Positions 1 through 5,183 of a DNA stretch of 6,213 nt are shown here, one piece after another. Position 1 is the first letter of the stretch, and each line of letters starts with the position of its first letter. The position numbers and the translations under genes were made by a program. The notes below the pieces were generated by a model. That model did no database searches, was not told where the DNA came from, and worked only from the letters and a program-made list of their open reading frames with translations. The stretch comes from Alphaproteobacteria bacterium (GTDB lineage Bacteria; Pseudomonadota; Alphaproteobacteria; Rhizobiales; Hyphomicrobiaceae): NCBI GenBank assembly GCA_024279745.1, contig JAJRRE010000090.1:1-6213 (forward strand), read 5' to 3'.

Positions 1-146
1 AGATTGGTACTGATCACCACCTCAAACTGCCGATCAGCGTTGATCGTCAGGGTAACGATGGCAGGGCGAATTTCATGCGCTTGTGACTTGCCCGACATGA
101 AACTTATCGCCATAAAAACCGTAGCTAGTGCAGTTATAAAACGCAT
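1..146 (-). CDS. N-terminal part of a secreted/membrane protein, probably HupE/UreJ-like (runs off the left edge)
   Basis: The reading frame opens with ATG at 146 on the minus strand and stays open for 48 codons to the window edge, so most of the gene lies outside. The first 23 residues (MRFITALATVFMAISF..., ending SGKSQA) form a typical Sec signal peptide: Arg at position 2, a hydrophobic core and an SQA cleavage site. The mature protein would start HEIRPAIVTLTI. His-Glu-(Ile/Leu)-Arg-Pro-Ala followed by a beta-strand-like stretch is what I know from the N-termini of larger HupE/UreJ-type membrane proteins, some of which are linked to nickel or other metal handling. That family call is inferred from about 25 residues. 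The gene is divergent from the DUF4198 gene at 272. Its Shine-Dalgarno signal is weak. TATTAT at 181-176 could be a -10 box. Coding status is fairly sure, the family name moderate. Confidence 0.6.
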   Translation of the reverse strand, partial: MRFITALATVFMAISFMSGKSQAHEIRPAIVTLTINADRQFEVVISTN

Positions 147-271
147 GGGGCTGTGTACTCGCGCAAAAGTTCGACATAATAAGGCCCAGTGGGGCTCAGG
201 CCGCACCGGGGTCTAGCTGACGGCGCGGGTAGACCTAGCCGTTAAACGTCCTCCAGTCAAAGGTACGAAAC
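147..271. promoter_or_regulatory. Divergent promoter region with an inverted repeat
   Basis: These 125 bp separate two divergent genes and must carry both promoters. An inverted repeat, GGTCTA (210-215) and TAGACC (230-235), is separated by 14 bases and has the size of a dimeric regulator operator. For the minus-strand gene TATTAT (181-176) is a possible -10 box about 30 bases from its ATG, but no good -35 is evident. For the plus-strand gene I see only the ribosome-binding site AAAGG (259-263), 8 bases before GTG 272. The operator role is inferred. Confidence 0.35.
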
Positions 272-1141
272 GTGACACAAATAGTTGCAAAAAATCGGCA
301 TGTGCCGGCAGTTTTATCGTTTGCCATGATATGGTTTGCCATCGTGTTCGGCTGGACAATGATAACGCCTGCTTCGGCGCATGAGTTCTGGCTGGAGCCG
401 TCGAGTTATACGCCCAAAACCGGCGCTAAAGTGACGATCACCCATCGCAACGGCCAATATTTCAAGGGCAACAGCTATCCCTATATCGATGTGTGGTTCA
501 AAAGCTTTTTGAGCTTCGACGGCAGGAACGGCGGCGCCAAAGGCGCAAGCGGAGAGGGCCGGAAAGTCACCGGCACCCAGGGCGACGACCCGGCCGCGAC
601 CCTGACCATGACCAAGCCCGGCCTGCAAATCATCACCTATTACGGCACACCGGATTTCCTGACATTTGAGAACTGGAAAAAGTTCACCACCTATTTGGAG
701 AGCGAAGGTCAGGGGCATATACTGGCGCGGCACAAAGCGCGCGGGTTATCGCAAACAAAGGTCCGCGAGGCCTATTCGCGCTGCGCCAAGACCCTGATCG
801 GGGTCGGCGATAGCGCTGGTGCAGACCGCTTCACCGGTATGCCAATTGAACTGGTCGCGCTCAAGAACCCCTATAAACTGGCAAGCGGCGAGCCGCTACC
901 GGTGCTGCTCATGCTCAACGGCAAACCGGCACCCGGCCTGACCATAAAAGTCTTCGCTTCGATTGATCGCAAGAACCCCGCCCGCATTGTTACCGACGCT
1001 CAGGGACGCGCGATAATCCCGCTCCCCCATAAGGGCACATATTTGCTCAATGCGGTGCATATATTCGATCCGCCGCCTTCGAAAAAAGGCAAATATGAAT
1101 GGGAAAGCGTCTGGGCCTCACTGACCTTCGAGCGCCGCTAA
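272..1141 (+). CDS. DUF4198 domain-containing periplasmic protein
   Basis: A 289-residue secreted protein. Residues 1-36 form a signal peptide with a hydrophobic core around 12-31 and an ASA cleavage site, so the mature chain starts at His37 as HEFWLEP, the hallmark opening of DUF4198 proteins. The motif YSRCAKTLIGVG (168-179) and a C-terminal carboxypeptidase-regulatory-like beta domain (about 205-265, with G-x-P-L-P, TDAQGRA and LLNAVH) also fit. Length is usual for the family. Some members, such as the NikK type, sit beside nickel or cobalt transport genes. The divergent neighbour, also predicted to start with mature His-Glu, makes metal binding or uptake plausible here, but that is inference. 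GTG at 272 is preferred because AAAGG lies 8 bases upstream and it gives a basic n-region; ATG 326 would also leave a signal peptide. A small hairpin, ACAGAC-GCA-GTCTGT (1141-1155), overlaps the stop codon. Confidence 0.85.
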   Translation: MTQIVAKNRHVPAVLSFAMIWFAIVFGWTMITPASAHEFWLEPSSYTPKTGAKVTITHRNGQYFKGNSYPYIDVWFKSFLSFDGRNGGAKGASGEGRKVTGTQGDDPAATLTMTKPGLQIITYYGTPDFLTFENWKKFTTYLESEGQGHILARHKARGLSQTKVREAYSRCAKTLIGVGDSAGADRFTGMPIELVALKNPYKLASGEPLPVLLMLNGKPAPGLTIKVFASIDRKNPARIVTDAQGRAIIPLPHKGTYLLNAVHIFDPPPSKKGKYEWESVWASLTFERR

Positions 1142-1155
1142 CAGACGCAGTCTGT

Positions 1156-1372
1156 CCGGCTTAGCCTGACAAAACGCGGTCTGGCCGACCCGATTTTTTC
1201 GCTCGCGGCTATTTCGAGCAAAAGCTCGAGTCTCACGTCATGTCCCACATGCTTCGCATGAGGGCGCGCCAACCTTGCTGGAAGCGAGTATGCGACACGG
1301 TTGGCGGGTCTGCGTTTGCAGCCCATAGTAATGTAATCCCAGTTTGATCGCATCTGGTGCAAGCGGTGCTGG
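1156..1372. repeat. Long tandem structured repeat, copy 1
   Basis: First of two head-to-tail copies. From 1191 to 1375 it matches 1393-1577 with 177 of 185 bases identical and no gaps (offset 202). Upstream of that core both copies also share the 16-base start CCGGCTTAGYCTGACA (offset 217), so copy 1 has about 15 extra bp at 1172-1190. The core carries four stems: TCGAGC/GCTCGA (1214-1219, 1224-1229), CCC-A-CATGC/GCATG-A-GGG (1244-1264), CGCCAACC/GGTTGGCG (1267-1274, 1299-1306) and CTGC/GCAG (1310-1313, 1318-1321). Minus-strand reading frames cross it, but six of the eight copy differences change the amino acid, so I do not call a gene. It could be a dispersed intergenic element or a small RNA; I do not recognise the family. 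Confidence 0.85.
1178..1199 (+). terminator. Possible weak terminator after the DUF4198 gene
   Basis: GGTC (1178-1181) and GACC (1187-1190) can pair around a 5-base loop and are followed, after three bases, by six T residues (1194-1199). The stem is short, so this is a weak call. The hairpin lies mostly in a segment of about 15 bp that distinguishes the first long repeat copy from the second, which keeps the T run but lacks the hairpin. Confidence 0.3.
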
Positions 1373-1577
1373 CCGGCTTAGTCTGACAGGCTCGATTTTT
1401 TCGCTCGCGGCTATTTCGAGCAAAAGCTCGAGCCTCGCCTCAGGTCCCACATGCTCCGCATGAGGGCGCGCCAACCTTGCTGGAAGCGAGTATGCGACAC
1501 GGTTGGCGGGGCTGCGCTTGCAGCCCATAGTAATGCAATCCCAGTTTGATCGCATCTGGTGCAAGCGGTGCTGGCCG
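1373..1577. repeat. Long tandem structured repeat, copy 2
   Basis: Second copy of the tandem element, beginning at CCGGCTTAGTCTGACA directly where copy 1 ends. All stems of copy 1 are intact. The last hairpin is better here: GGGCTGC (1509-1515) pairs with GCAGCCC (1520-1526) over 7 bp, because the base at 1511 is G where copy 1 has T. After 1577 the text CCGTGTTCATCAGACA (1575-1590) loosely resembles the unit start (11 of 16 bases), perhaps the stub of a third copy. The array ends about 40 bp before the stop codon of the XRE regulator gene. Confidence 0.85.
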
Positions 1578-1617
1578 TGTTCATCAGACAAGAACTCGCG
1601 CAACACTTTCGGCCCCA

Positions 1618-1836
1618 CTACGTCTCGCCCTCATCTTTCACATATTGAAACAGATCGCCGGGCTGGCACTCTAGAATATCGCAGATCTTTTCCAGCGTCT
1701 CAAAGCGCACGCCGCGCACCTTGCCGGACTTTAAAAGCGAGATATTCTGCACCGTGATGCCGACGCGCTCGGCCAGCTCCTTGGAGCGCATTTTGCGTTT
1801 TGCCAGCATAACATCCAGCGTGACAATGATCGGCAT
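1618..1836 (-). CDS. Small XRE-family (YozG-like) helix-turn-helix regulator
   Basis: A 72-residue protein that is almost entirely one Cro/C1-type helix-turn-helix domain. Helices run roughly 7-15, 18-25 (KELAERVG), 28-38 (the recognition helix, TVQNISLLKSG), 45-55 (FETLEKICDIL) and 59-66 (PGDLFQYV). The ending C-Q-P-G-D-L-F is characteristic of the YozG-like subgroup. It has no sensor domain and probably binds DNA as a dimer. The start ATG at 1836 has AAAGG (1850-1846) 9 bases upstream. It lies 61 bases downstream of the DUF2975 gene on the same strand, so the two are probably one transcript. This partnership recurs in many bacteria, and the regulator may control its own operon; its DNA target is not known from the sequence. 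The domain call is secure. Confidence 0.93.
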   Translation of the reverse strand: MPIIVTLDVMLAKRKMRSKELAERVGITVQNISLLKSGKVRGVRFETLEKICDILECQPGDLFQYVKDEGET

Positions 1837-1897
1837 GAGTGTGGGCCTTTAGTCGAAATGAGTATGCAAGAGGCGGCACGACGGCGGGGGAATTTCT

Positions 1898-2503
1898 TCA
1901 GACAAATGATTTGTTCTCGTCCGCGATCTTGGCTGCTTCTGCCAGGATTCGCCCGACCACGACAATCAGCAGGCCAAACACTATAGCGAATATATCACCC
2001 TCATCCATCGACAGGTTCAACTGCCGCCCGCCGGGCCCGCTATGCATGGTCAACAACAACACCGTCAGCGTATTGGCCAGTATATAGGCCGGTCCGAGCA
2101 ACACCACAGTCCAGCCAATAACGGTCAGTGTATCAGCAGCACGGGTGGTGAAAATCTGCCCCTTGCGATAGCCGCGAAACAACTGCTGCGCCGTGAACAA
2201 TCCAAACATGCCAAGCGCCATCGGTACCATATTGATGAAGAATGTGAGCAGGCGCGTCGTCATGGTCAGATCTTGCAACATTGCTTCGGGAATTTGCGCA
2301 CTGCGCAGCATGGCATCGAATACGGGCCCGCCGACAAAAGCCAGATAACCGATATAGAAAAAGGAAAGCTCCAGGGCGATCAACGCCAGGATTGCGGCAA
2401 TTTCAGCAATTCTGGCCAGCGTGTAAATGCGGCGCGGCACCTGGATTTGCCCGTCTGGTCCAGGCTGCAACGGGGAGGGGGAAGAGGAGGAGGTCGACGA
2501 CAT
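1898..2503 (-). CDS. DUF2975 four-helix membrane protein
   Basis: A 201-residue inner-membrane protein with four predicted membrane segments at about 35-57, 84-108, 126-151 and 169-186. Between segments 2 and 3 the loop LFRGYRKGQIFTTRAADTL matches the DUF2975 signature (Phe-Arg-x-Tyr-x-x-Gly-x-Ile-Phe-Thr), and the C-terminal AEAAKIADENKSFV is also family-like. The N-terminus is a Ser/Pro-rich tail, encoded opposite a 22-base purine tract (2472-2493). I choose ATG 2503 over the in-frame ATG 2521, which would add six residues, because AAAAGGA (2517-2511) sits 7 bases before 2503. The biochemical role of DUF2975 is unknown. Its downstream partner is the XRE regulator, and such pairs are common, so a role as membrane-bound signal input or regulated target is inferred. 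Confidence 0.88.
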   Translation of the reverse strand: MSSTSSSSPSPLQPGPDGQIQVPRRIYTLARIAEIAAILALIALELSFFYIGYLAFVGGPVFDAMLRSAQIPEAMLQDLTMTTRLLTFFINMVPMALGMFGLFTAQQLFRGYRKGQIFTTRAADTLTVIGWTVVLLGPAYILANTLTVLLLTMHSGPGGRQLNLSMDEGDIFAIVFGLLIVVVGRILAEAAKIADENKSFV

Positions 2504-2669
2504 TGCACAGTCCTTTTGCATATTCTTGCATTTGATCCGCCTATAGCAGCGAATGCATTTAACAGCGATATTTAAATTTTATATTTGCATTAATTATTGT
2601 TTTACGATAATTTTTGAATGCGTCAATCAATGATTGACCATCAATAGCGACAATTTATAAGGATATGCA
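2504..2669. promoter_or_regulatory. AT-rich divergent promoter region with a 17-bp palindrome
   Basis: This 166-bp region separates the divergent DUF2975 and barrel genes and is strikingly AT-rich from about 2568 to 2620. GTCAATCAATGATTGAC (2622-2638) is a perfect palindrome of two 8-base arms around one base, typical of a dimeric repressor or activator site. For the plus strand a candidate promoter is TTGCAT (2585-2590) with GATAAT (2606-2611), which would put the palindrome at or just after the start of transcription. For the minus strand TTGACG (2626-2621) could be a -35 box overlapping one arm. TGCAT occurs four times (2517, 2527, 2554, 2586). Promoter assignments are tentative; the palindrome is certain. 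Confidence 0.5.
2511..2517 (-). promoter_or_regulatory. Ribosome-binding site that sets the DUF2975 start
   Basis: On the minus strand AAAAGGA reads 7 bases ahead of ATG 2503. It lies inside the six extra codons that a start at 2521 would require, which argues that 2503 is the true start. Confidence 0.65.
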
Positions 2670-3437
2670 ATGAAATTCGGACCAAGCTTTTCGGACAAGC
2701 CGGTGCGGCGCAGCTGCGCTTTCCAACATAGCAAGAAACAAAGACCAGGATTGGGGCTGGGGTTAGGGCTGGCGCTGCTATTGCCTCTTTCCCCTCTTGG
2801 CAGCGCGAGGGCCACTGCCGCCGATCTTGGCGGGAGCGATGACAGTTTGAGCTATAGCGATAGCGCTTCATCGCGCTGGAGCGGGCCGTATGCGGGCCTG
2901 CATCTGGGTGTTGGCGGCGGCGGCGCGTTGATTGATCGCGGTACCGGCCTCAAAGACGCGGAATTTGGCAAAGGCGGCACGAGCTTTGGCGCTTATGGCG
3001 GCTATAATTTCGCACCCTGGGGCGGCGGCAGTGCCGGCTTCATGCTCGGCCTGGAAGCCGACATCAGCTCACTTGGCGGCTCTGAACGCAAAACTGACGC
3101 AACGCTGGGCACAACCAAGTTCAACGCCAATTGGCTGGCCTCAGCGCGCGTGCGTGCAGGCTATGCCTGGAGCCGCGTTTATCTTTACGGCACCCTCGGT
3201 CTCGCCTTGTCCGACATCAATGCTTACGACGTTGCGCGCCGCAAAGACAAAGATGTGATCCGCGCCGGACTGGCCTATGGCCTTGGCGCTGAAATGGTGC
3301 TGAGTGAGACCTGGTCGGCGCGACTGGAGGGCATTGGCTATAGCTTTGGTGAAGGCAAACAAACCTTCAACGGCACGAAGCGGAACGTCGCTCTGGGCGC
3401 GGGGACATTGCGCCTTGGCCTAAGCCGGAAGTTTTAG
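2670..3437 (+). CDS. Outer-membrane beta-barrel protein, Omp25/Omp31-like
   Basis: A 255-residue exported protein. The signal peptide is long (about 50 residues): a basic n-region, then a Gly-Leu repeat leading into a Leu-rich core (27-40) and cleavage near ARATA/ADLGG. After a Ser/Asp-rich linker, W70-x-G-x-Y-x-G opens the barrel domain as in many alphaproteobacterial surface barrels. Alternating strands follow, including NWLASARVRAGYAW (154-167), VYLYGTLGLALSDI (170-183) and GLAYGLGAEMVLSETW (200-215). The C-terminus ends in Phe (LGLSRKF), as outer-membrane proteins do for recognition by the Bam machinery. Such small barrels are abundant structural or surface proteins; no substrate can be read off. 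AAGGA (2659-2663) lies 6 bases before the ATG. It is divergent from the DUF2975 operon and shares a palindrome-bearing promoter region with it. Confidence 0.87.
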   Translation: MKFGPSFSDKPVRRSCAFQHSKKQRPGLGLGLGLALLLPLSPLGSARATAADLGGSDDSLSYSDSASSRWSGPYAGLHLGVGGGGALIDRGTGLKDAEFGKGGTSFGAYGGYNFAPWGGGSAGFMLGLEADISSLGGSERKTDATLGTTKFNANWLASARVRAGYAWSRVYLYGTLGLALSDINAYDVARRKDKDVIRAGLAYGLGAEMVLSETWSARLEGIGYSFGEGKQTFNGTKRNVALGAGTLRLGLSRKF

Positions 3438-3481
3438 ACCGGACTTCAATTCCTGAAGAGCAAACCAAAGTTGACTTTGAC

Positions 3482-3530
3482 AAGAGAGGCGGATGCTCCA
3501 ATGCTTTCCCCCACCCGCCTCTCTTCGTCT
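3482..3530 (+). terminator. Stem-loop terminator candidate after the barrel gene
   Basis: AAGAGAGGCGG (3482-3492) is perfectly complementary to CCGCCTCTCTT (3515-3525), an 11-bp stem with a 22-base loop, located 45 bases after the stop codon. It is followed by a pyrimidine-rich, T-containing run rather than a clean T tract, so termination efficiency is uncertain. Two smaller dyads lie between the stop codon and this stem: CTTCA/TGAAG (3444-3458) and CAAAGT/ACTTTG (3466-3479). Confidence 0.6.
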
Positions 3531-3561
3531 TTCCCTGATCTGGCAGTGCCCCTTCTTGCGA

Positions 3562-3633
3562 CTTCAAATTGCAAGAGCCTTGCGGCTTCAATTTGCAAGA
3601 GCCTTGCGGCTTCAATTTGCAAGAGCCTCGCCG
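3562..3633. repeat. Three-unit 24-bp tandem repeat
   Basis: Units lie at 3562-3585, 3586-3609 and 3610-3633. Units 1 and 2 differ at one base; unit 3 differs from unit 2 at two bases near its end. A degenerate half-unit may precede (3552-3561). Units 1 and 2 each contain GCAAG-AGC-CTTGC, a 5-bp hairpin, and neighbouring units can also pair with each other. The array is in the 378-bp gap between the barrel and transglycosylase genes (3438-3815), which otherwise holds the terminator stem and the G-rich motif before 3816. Because 24 is a multiple of 3, frames stay open across it, and a 99-codon minus-strand frame (3745-3446) reads AARLLQIE repeats. I do not trust that frame as a gene. Confidence 0.85.
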
Positions 3634-3782
3634 CGTTGTTCCGGGCCTGCCGATTTAACACATCCAATTGTTTAAACAGCTTCCGACTCAGATCCCCTAT
3701 CCGAACCAAGAGAGCTTTACACCGTTTTCCCTTACAAAATGACATCTGGCCTTGCTCCGGGCGTCATCTTTAGTCACATTAC

Positions 3783-3803
3783 GGGCCGGGCCGGGCAAAC
3801 GGG
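3783..3803 (+). other. G-quadruplex motif in the leader of the transglycosylase gene
   Basis: Four GGG runs (3783-3785, 3788-3790, 3793-3795, 3801-3803) are separated by loops of 2, 2 and 5 bases, which satisfies the usual G3+N1-7 quadruplex pattern on the coding strand. The last run ends 12 bases before the ATG at 3816, so a folded mRNA would crowd the ribosome-binding region. The motif is visible directly; folding and any effect are inferred. Confidence 0.5.
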
Positions 3804-3815
3804 ATTAAAGAACAA

Positions 3816-5102
3816 ATGAGCCGCACTGCACGAATGGCAAAAGCCGCGCTAACCGGCGCTTTTATTGGCGTATTTGGATTGGCCATCGGCTTGGGCGTGA
3901 TCGGATCACAGCTTACCGCCTCGTCGCCCGCCTTTGCCAAAACGACACCCAAACCCTCAGGCTCGCGCAATTGCAAAAGCACCGGCAGTTTCAAACGCTG
4001 GATGGCTGGCTTTCGCGCCCAGGCTGCAGCCGCCGGTATCTCACGGCGCACGATTTCCAGCGCTCTTGGTGGCATTACTTTCGCGCCAGGCATTATACGG
4101 CGCGACCGGCGGCAGAGCTTTTTCGCGCAAAGTTTCGTGAAATTCTCCGGCCGGTTGATTTCCAAACATCGCCTCAGGGCAGGCGCGCGCCAACTTCGCA
4201 AATATAAACGCACTTTTGAGCGCGTGCGCCGCAAATATGGCGTGCAACCGGAAGTCATTACCGCCTTTTGGGCATTAGAGAGCGATTTTGGCGCCGGCAT
4301 GGGCAAATTGCCGGTGCTGCGCTCGCTGGCAACGCTGGCTTATGATTGTCGGCGCCCAGAACTGTTTCGTCCCGAATTATTGTCGGCATTAAAAATTATC
4401 GAGCGAGGCGATCTGCGTGCCCGCGATATGATCGGCTCCTGGGCCGGTGAGTTGGGGCAAACGCAATTCTTGCCCACTCACTACTTGAATCATGCCGTCG
4501 ATTTTGACGGCGATGGCAAACGCAATTTGCTGCGCAGCCCCAAAGACGTCATCGCTTCGACCGCCAATTTTCTGCGTCATCTGGGCTGGAAGGCAAATCA
4601 GCCATGGCTGCAAGAGGTGCGAGTGCCCCGGCAAATGAATTGGGCCGAAGCGGATCTGGCAATCAAACATCCGCGCAGCTATTGGGCAAAACGCGGCGTG
4701 CGTCTGGCATCGGGCAAACGGTTGCGGGCCGACCGCCTGCGCGCCTCCTTACTATTGCCGATGGGGCGCAACGGCCCGGCCTTTCTCGCCTATGAGAATT
4801 TCAGCATCTATCCTCAATGGAACAATTCGTTCATGTACGCGACAACCGCCGCTTATTTTGCCACCCGGCTGGGCGGTGCACGGCCAATGCGCAAGGGCTC
4901 GGTTGATCCGGGCGGGTTTGATTATAAGAAGACCAAAAAGCTTCAACGCCTGCTTGAGCGCAAGGGGCTGGATGTGGGTACGGTAGACGGCAAGCTCGGC
5001 GCCAAGTCCCGCGCGGCGGTCAAGAAAATGCAGATCCGCTACGGCCTGCCGGCTGACAGCTATCCCTCCAATGAATTAATGCGGCGCCTGCGTGGACGCT
5101 AA
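3816..5102 (+). CDS. Lytic murein transglycosylase, MltB family, with C-terminal peptidoglycan-binding domain
   Basis: A 428-residue exported enzyme expected to cleave the MurNAc-GlcNAc bond of peptidoglycan with formation of 1,6-anhydroMurNAc. An n-region and hydrophobic segment (about 9-33) lead to a SPAFA/KTT signal cleavage site near 41. The SLT_2/MltB catalytic domain spans about 57-355. The catalytic acid is Glu155 in FWALESDFG, and the family block SWAGELGQTQFLPTHYLNHAVDFDGDG follows at 208-234. A PG_binding_1 domain occupies about 366-425, where KLQRLLERKGLDVGTVDGKLG is typical. Architecture and length match the alphaproteobacterial MltB_2-type enzymes. There is no lipobox cysteine at the signal cleavage site, so it is probably a soluble periplasmic protein. 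The upstream Shine-Dalgarno is weak (AAAGAA, about 3807-3812) and lies directly behind the G-rich motif; ATG 3834 is a less likely start. No obvious terminator follows immediately. Confidence 0.93.
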   Translation: MSRTARMAKAALTGAFIGVFGLAIGLGVIGSQLTASSPAFAKTTPKPSGSRNCKSTGSFKRWMAGFRAQAAAAGISRRTISSALGGITFAPGIIRRDRRQSFFAQSFVKFSGRLISKHRLRAGARQLRKYKRTFERVRRKYGVQPEVITAFWALESDFGAGMGKLPVLRSLATLAYDCRRPELFRPELLSALKIIERGDLRARDMIGSWAGELGQTQFLPTHYLNHAVDFDGDGKRNLLRSPKDVIASTANFLRHLGWKANQPWLQEVRVPRQMNWAEADLAIKHPRSYWAKRGVRLASGKRLRADRLRASLLLPMGRNGPAFLAYENFSIYPQWNNSFMYATTAAYFATRLGGARPMRKGSVDPGGFDYKKTKKLQRLLERKGLDVGTVDGKLGAKSRAAVKKMQIRYGLPADSYPSNELMRRLRGR

Positions 5103-5183
5103 ACCGACGCGAAGACTGAGCCAATACGACCGAAACGCGCAATGAAACAAACCATAAACATTTTCCTTGCATTTCCCCCCGTA

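Noticed and set aside
4..216. Plus-strand 70-codon frame at the left edge
   Set aside because: It is antisense to the signal-peptide-bearing minus-strand gene and matches nothing I recognise.
1573..1614. Bulged inverted repeat after the XRE gene as its terminator
   Set aside because: GGCC-GTGTT can pair with AACAC-(4-base bulge)-GGCC, but the loop is 20 bases and no T run follows on the minus strand.
1138..1618. Two minus-strand open frames (1362-1138 and 1618-1238) with similar peptides
   Set aside because: They are the tandem repeat read twice. Most copy differences change the amino acid, the second frame continues into the first copy in another frame, and no ribosome-binding site is evident.
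2559..2575. TTAA-N9-TTAA as a CtrA binding site
   Set aside because: The canonical CtrA site has a 7-base spacer; here it is 9 in an AT-rich stretch where TTAA is common.
3669..3676. GTTTAAAC palindrome in the barrel-transglycosylase gap
   Set aside because: An isolated 8-base palindrome with no promoter or partner site nearby is not more than chance.
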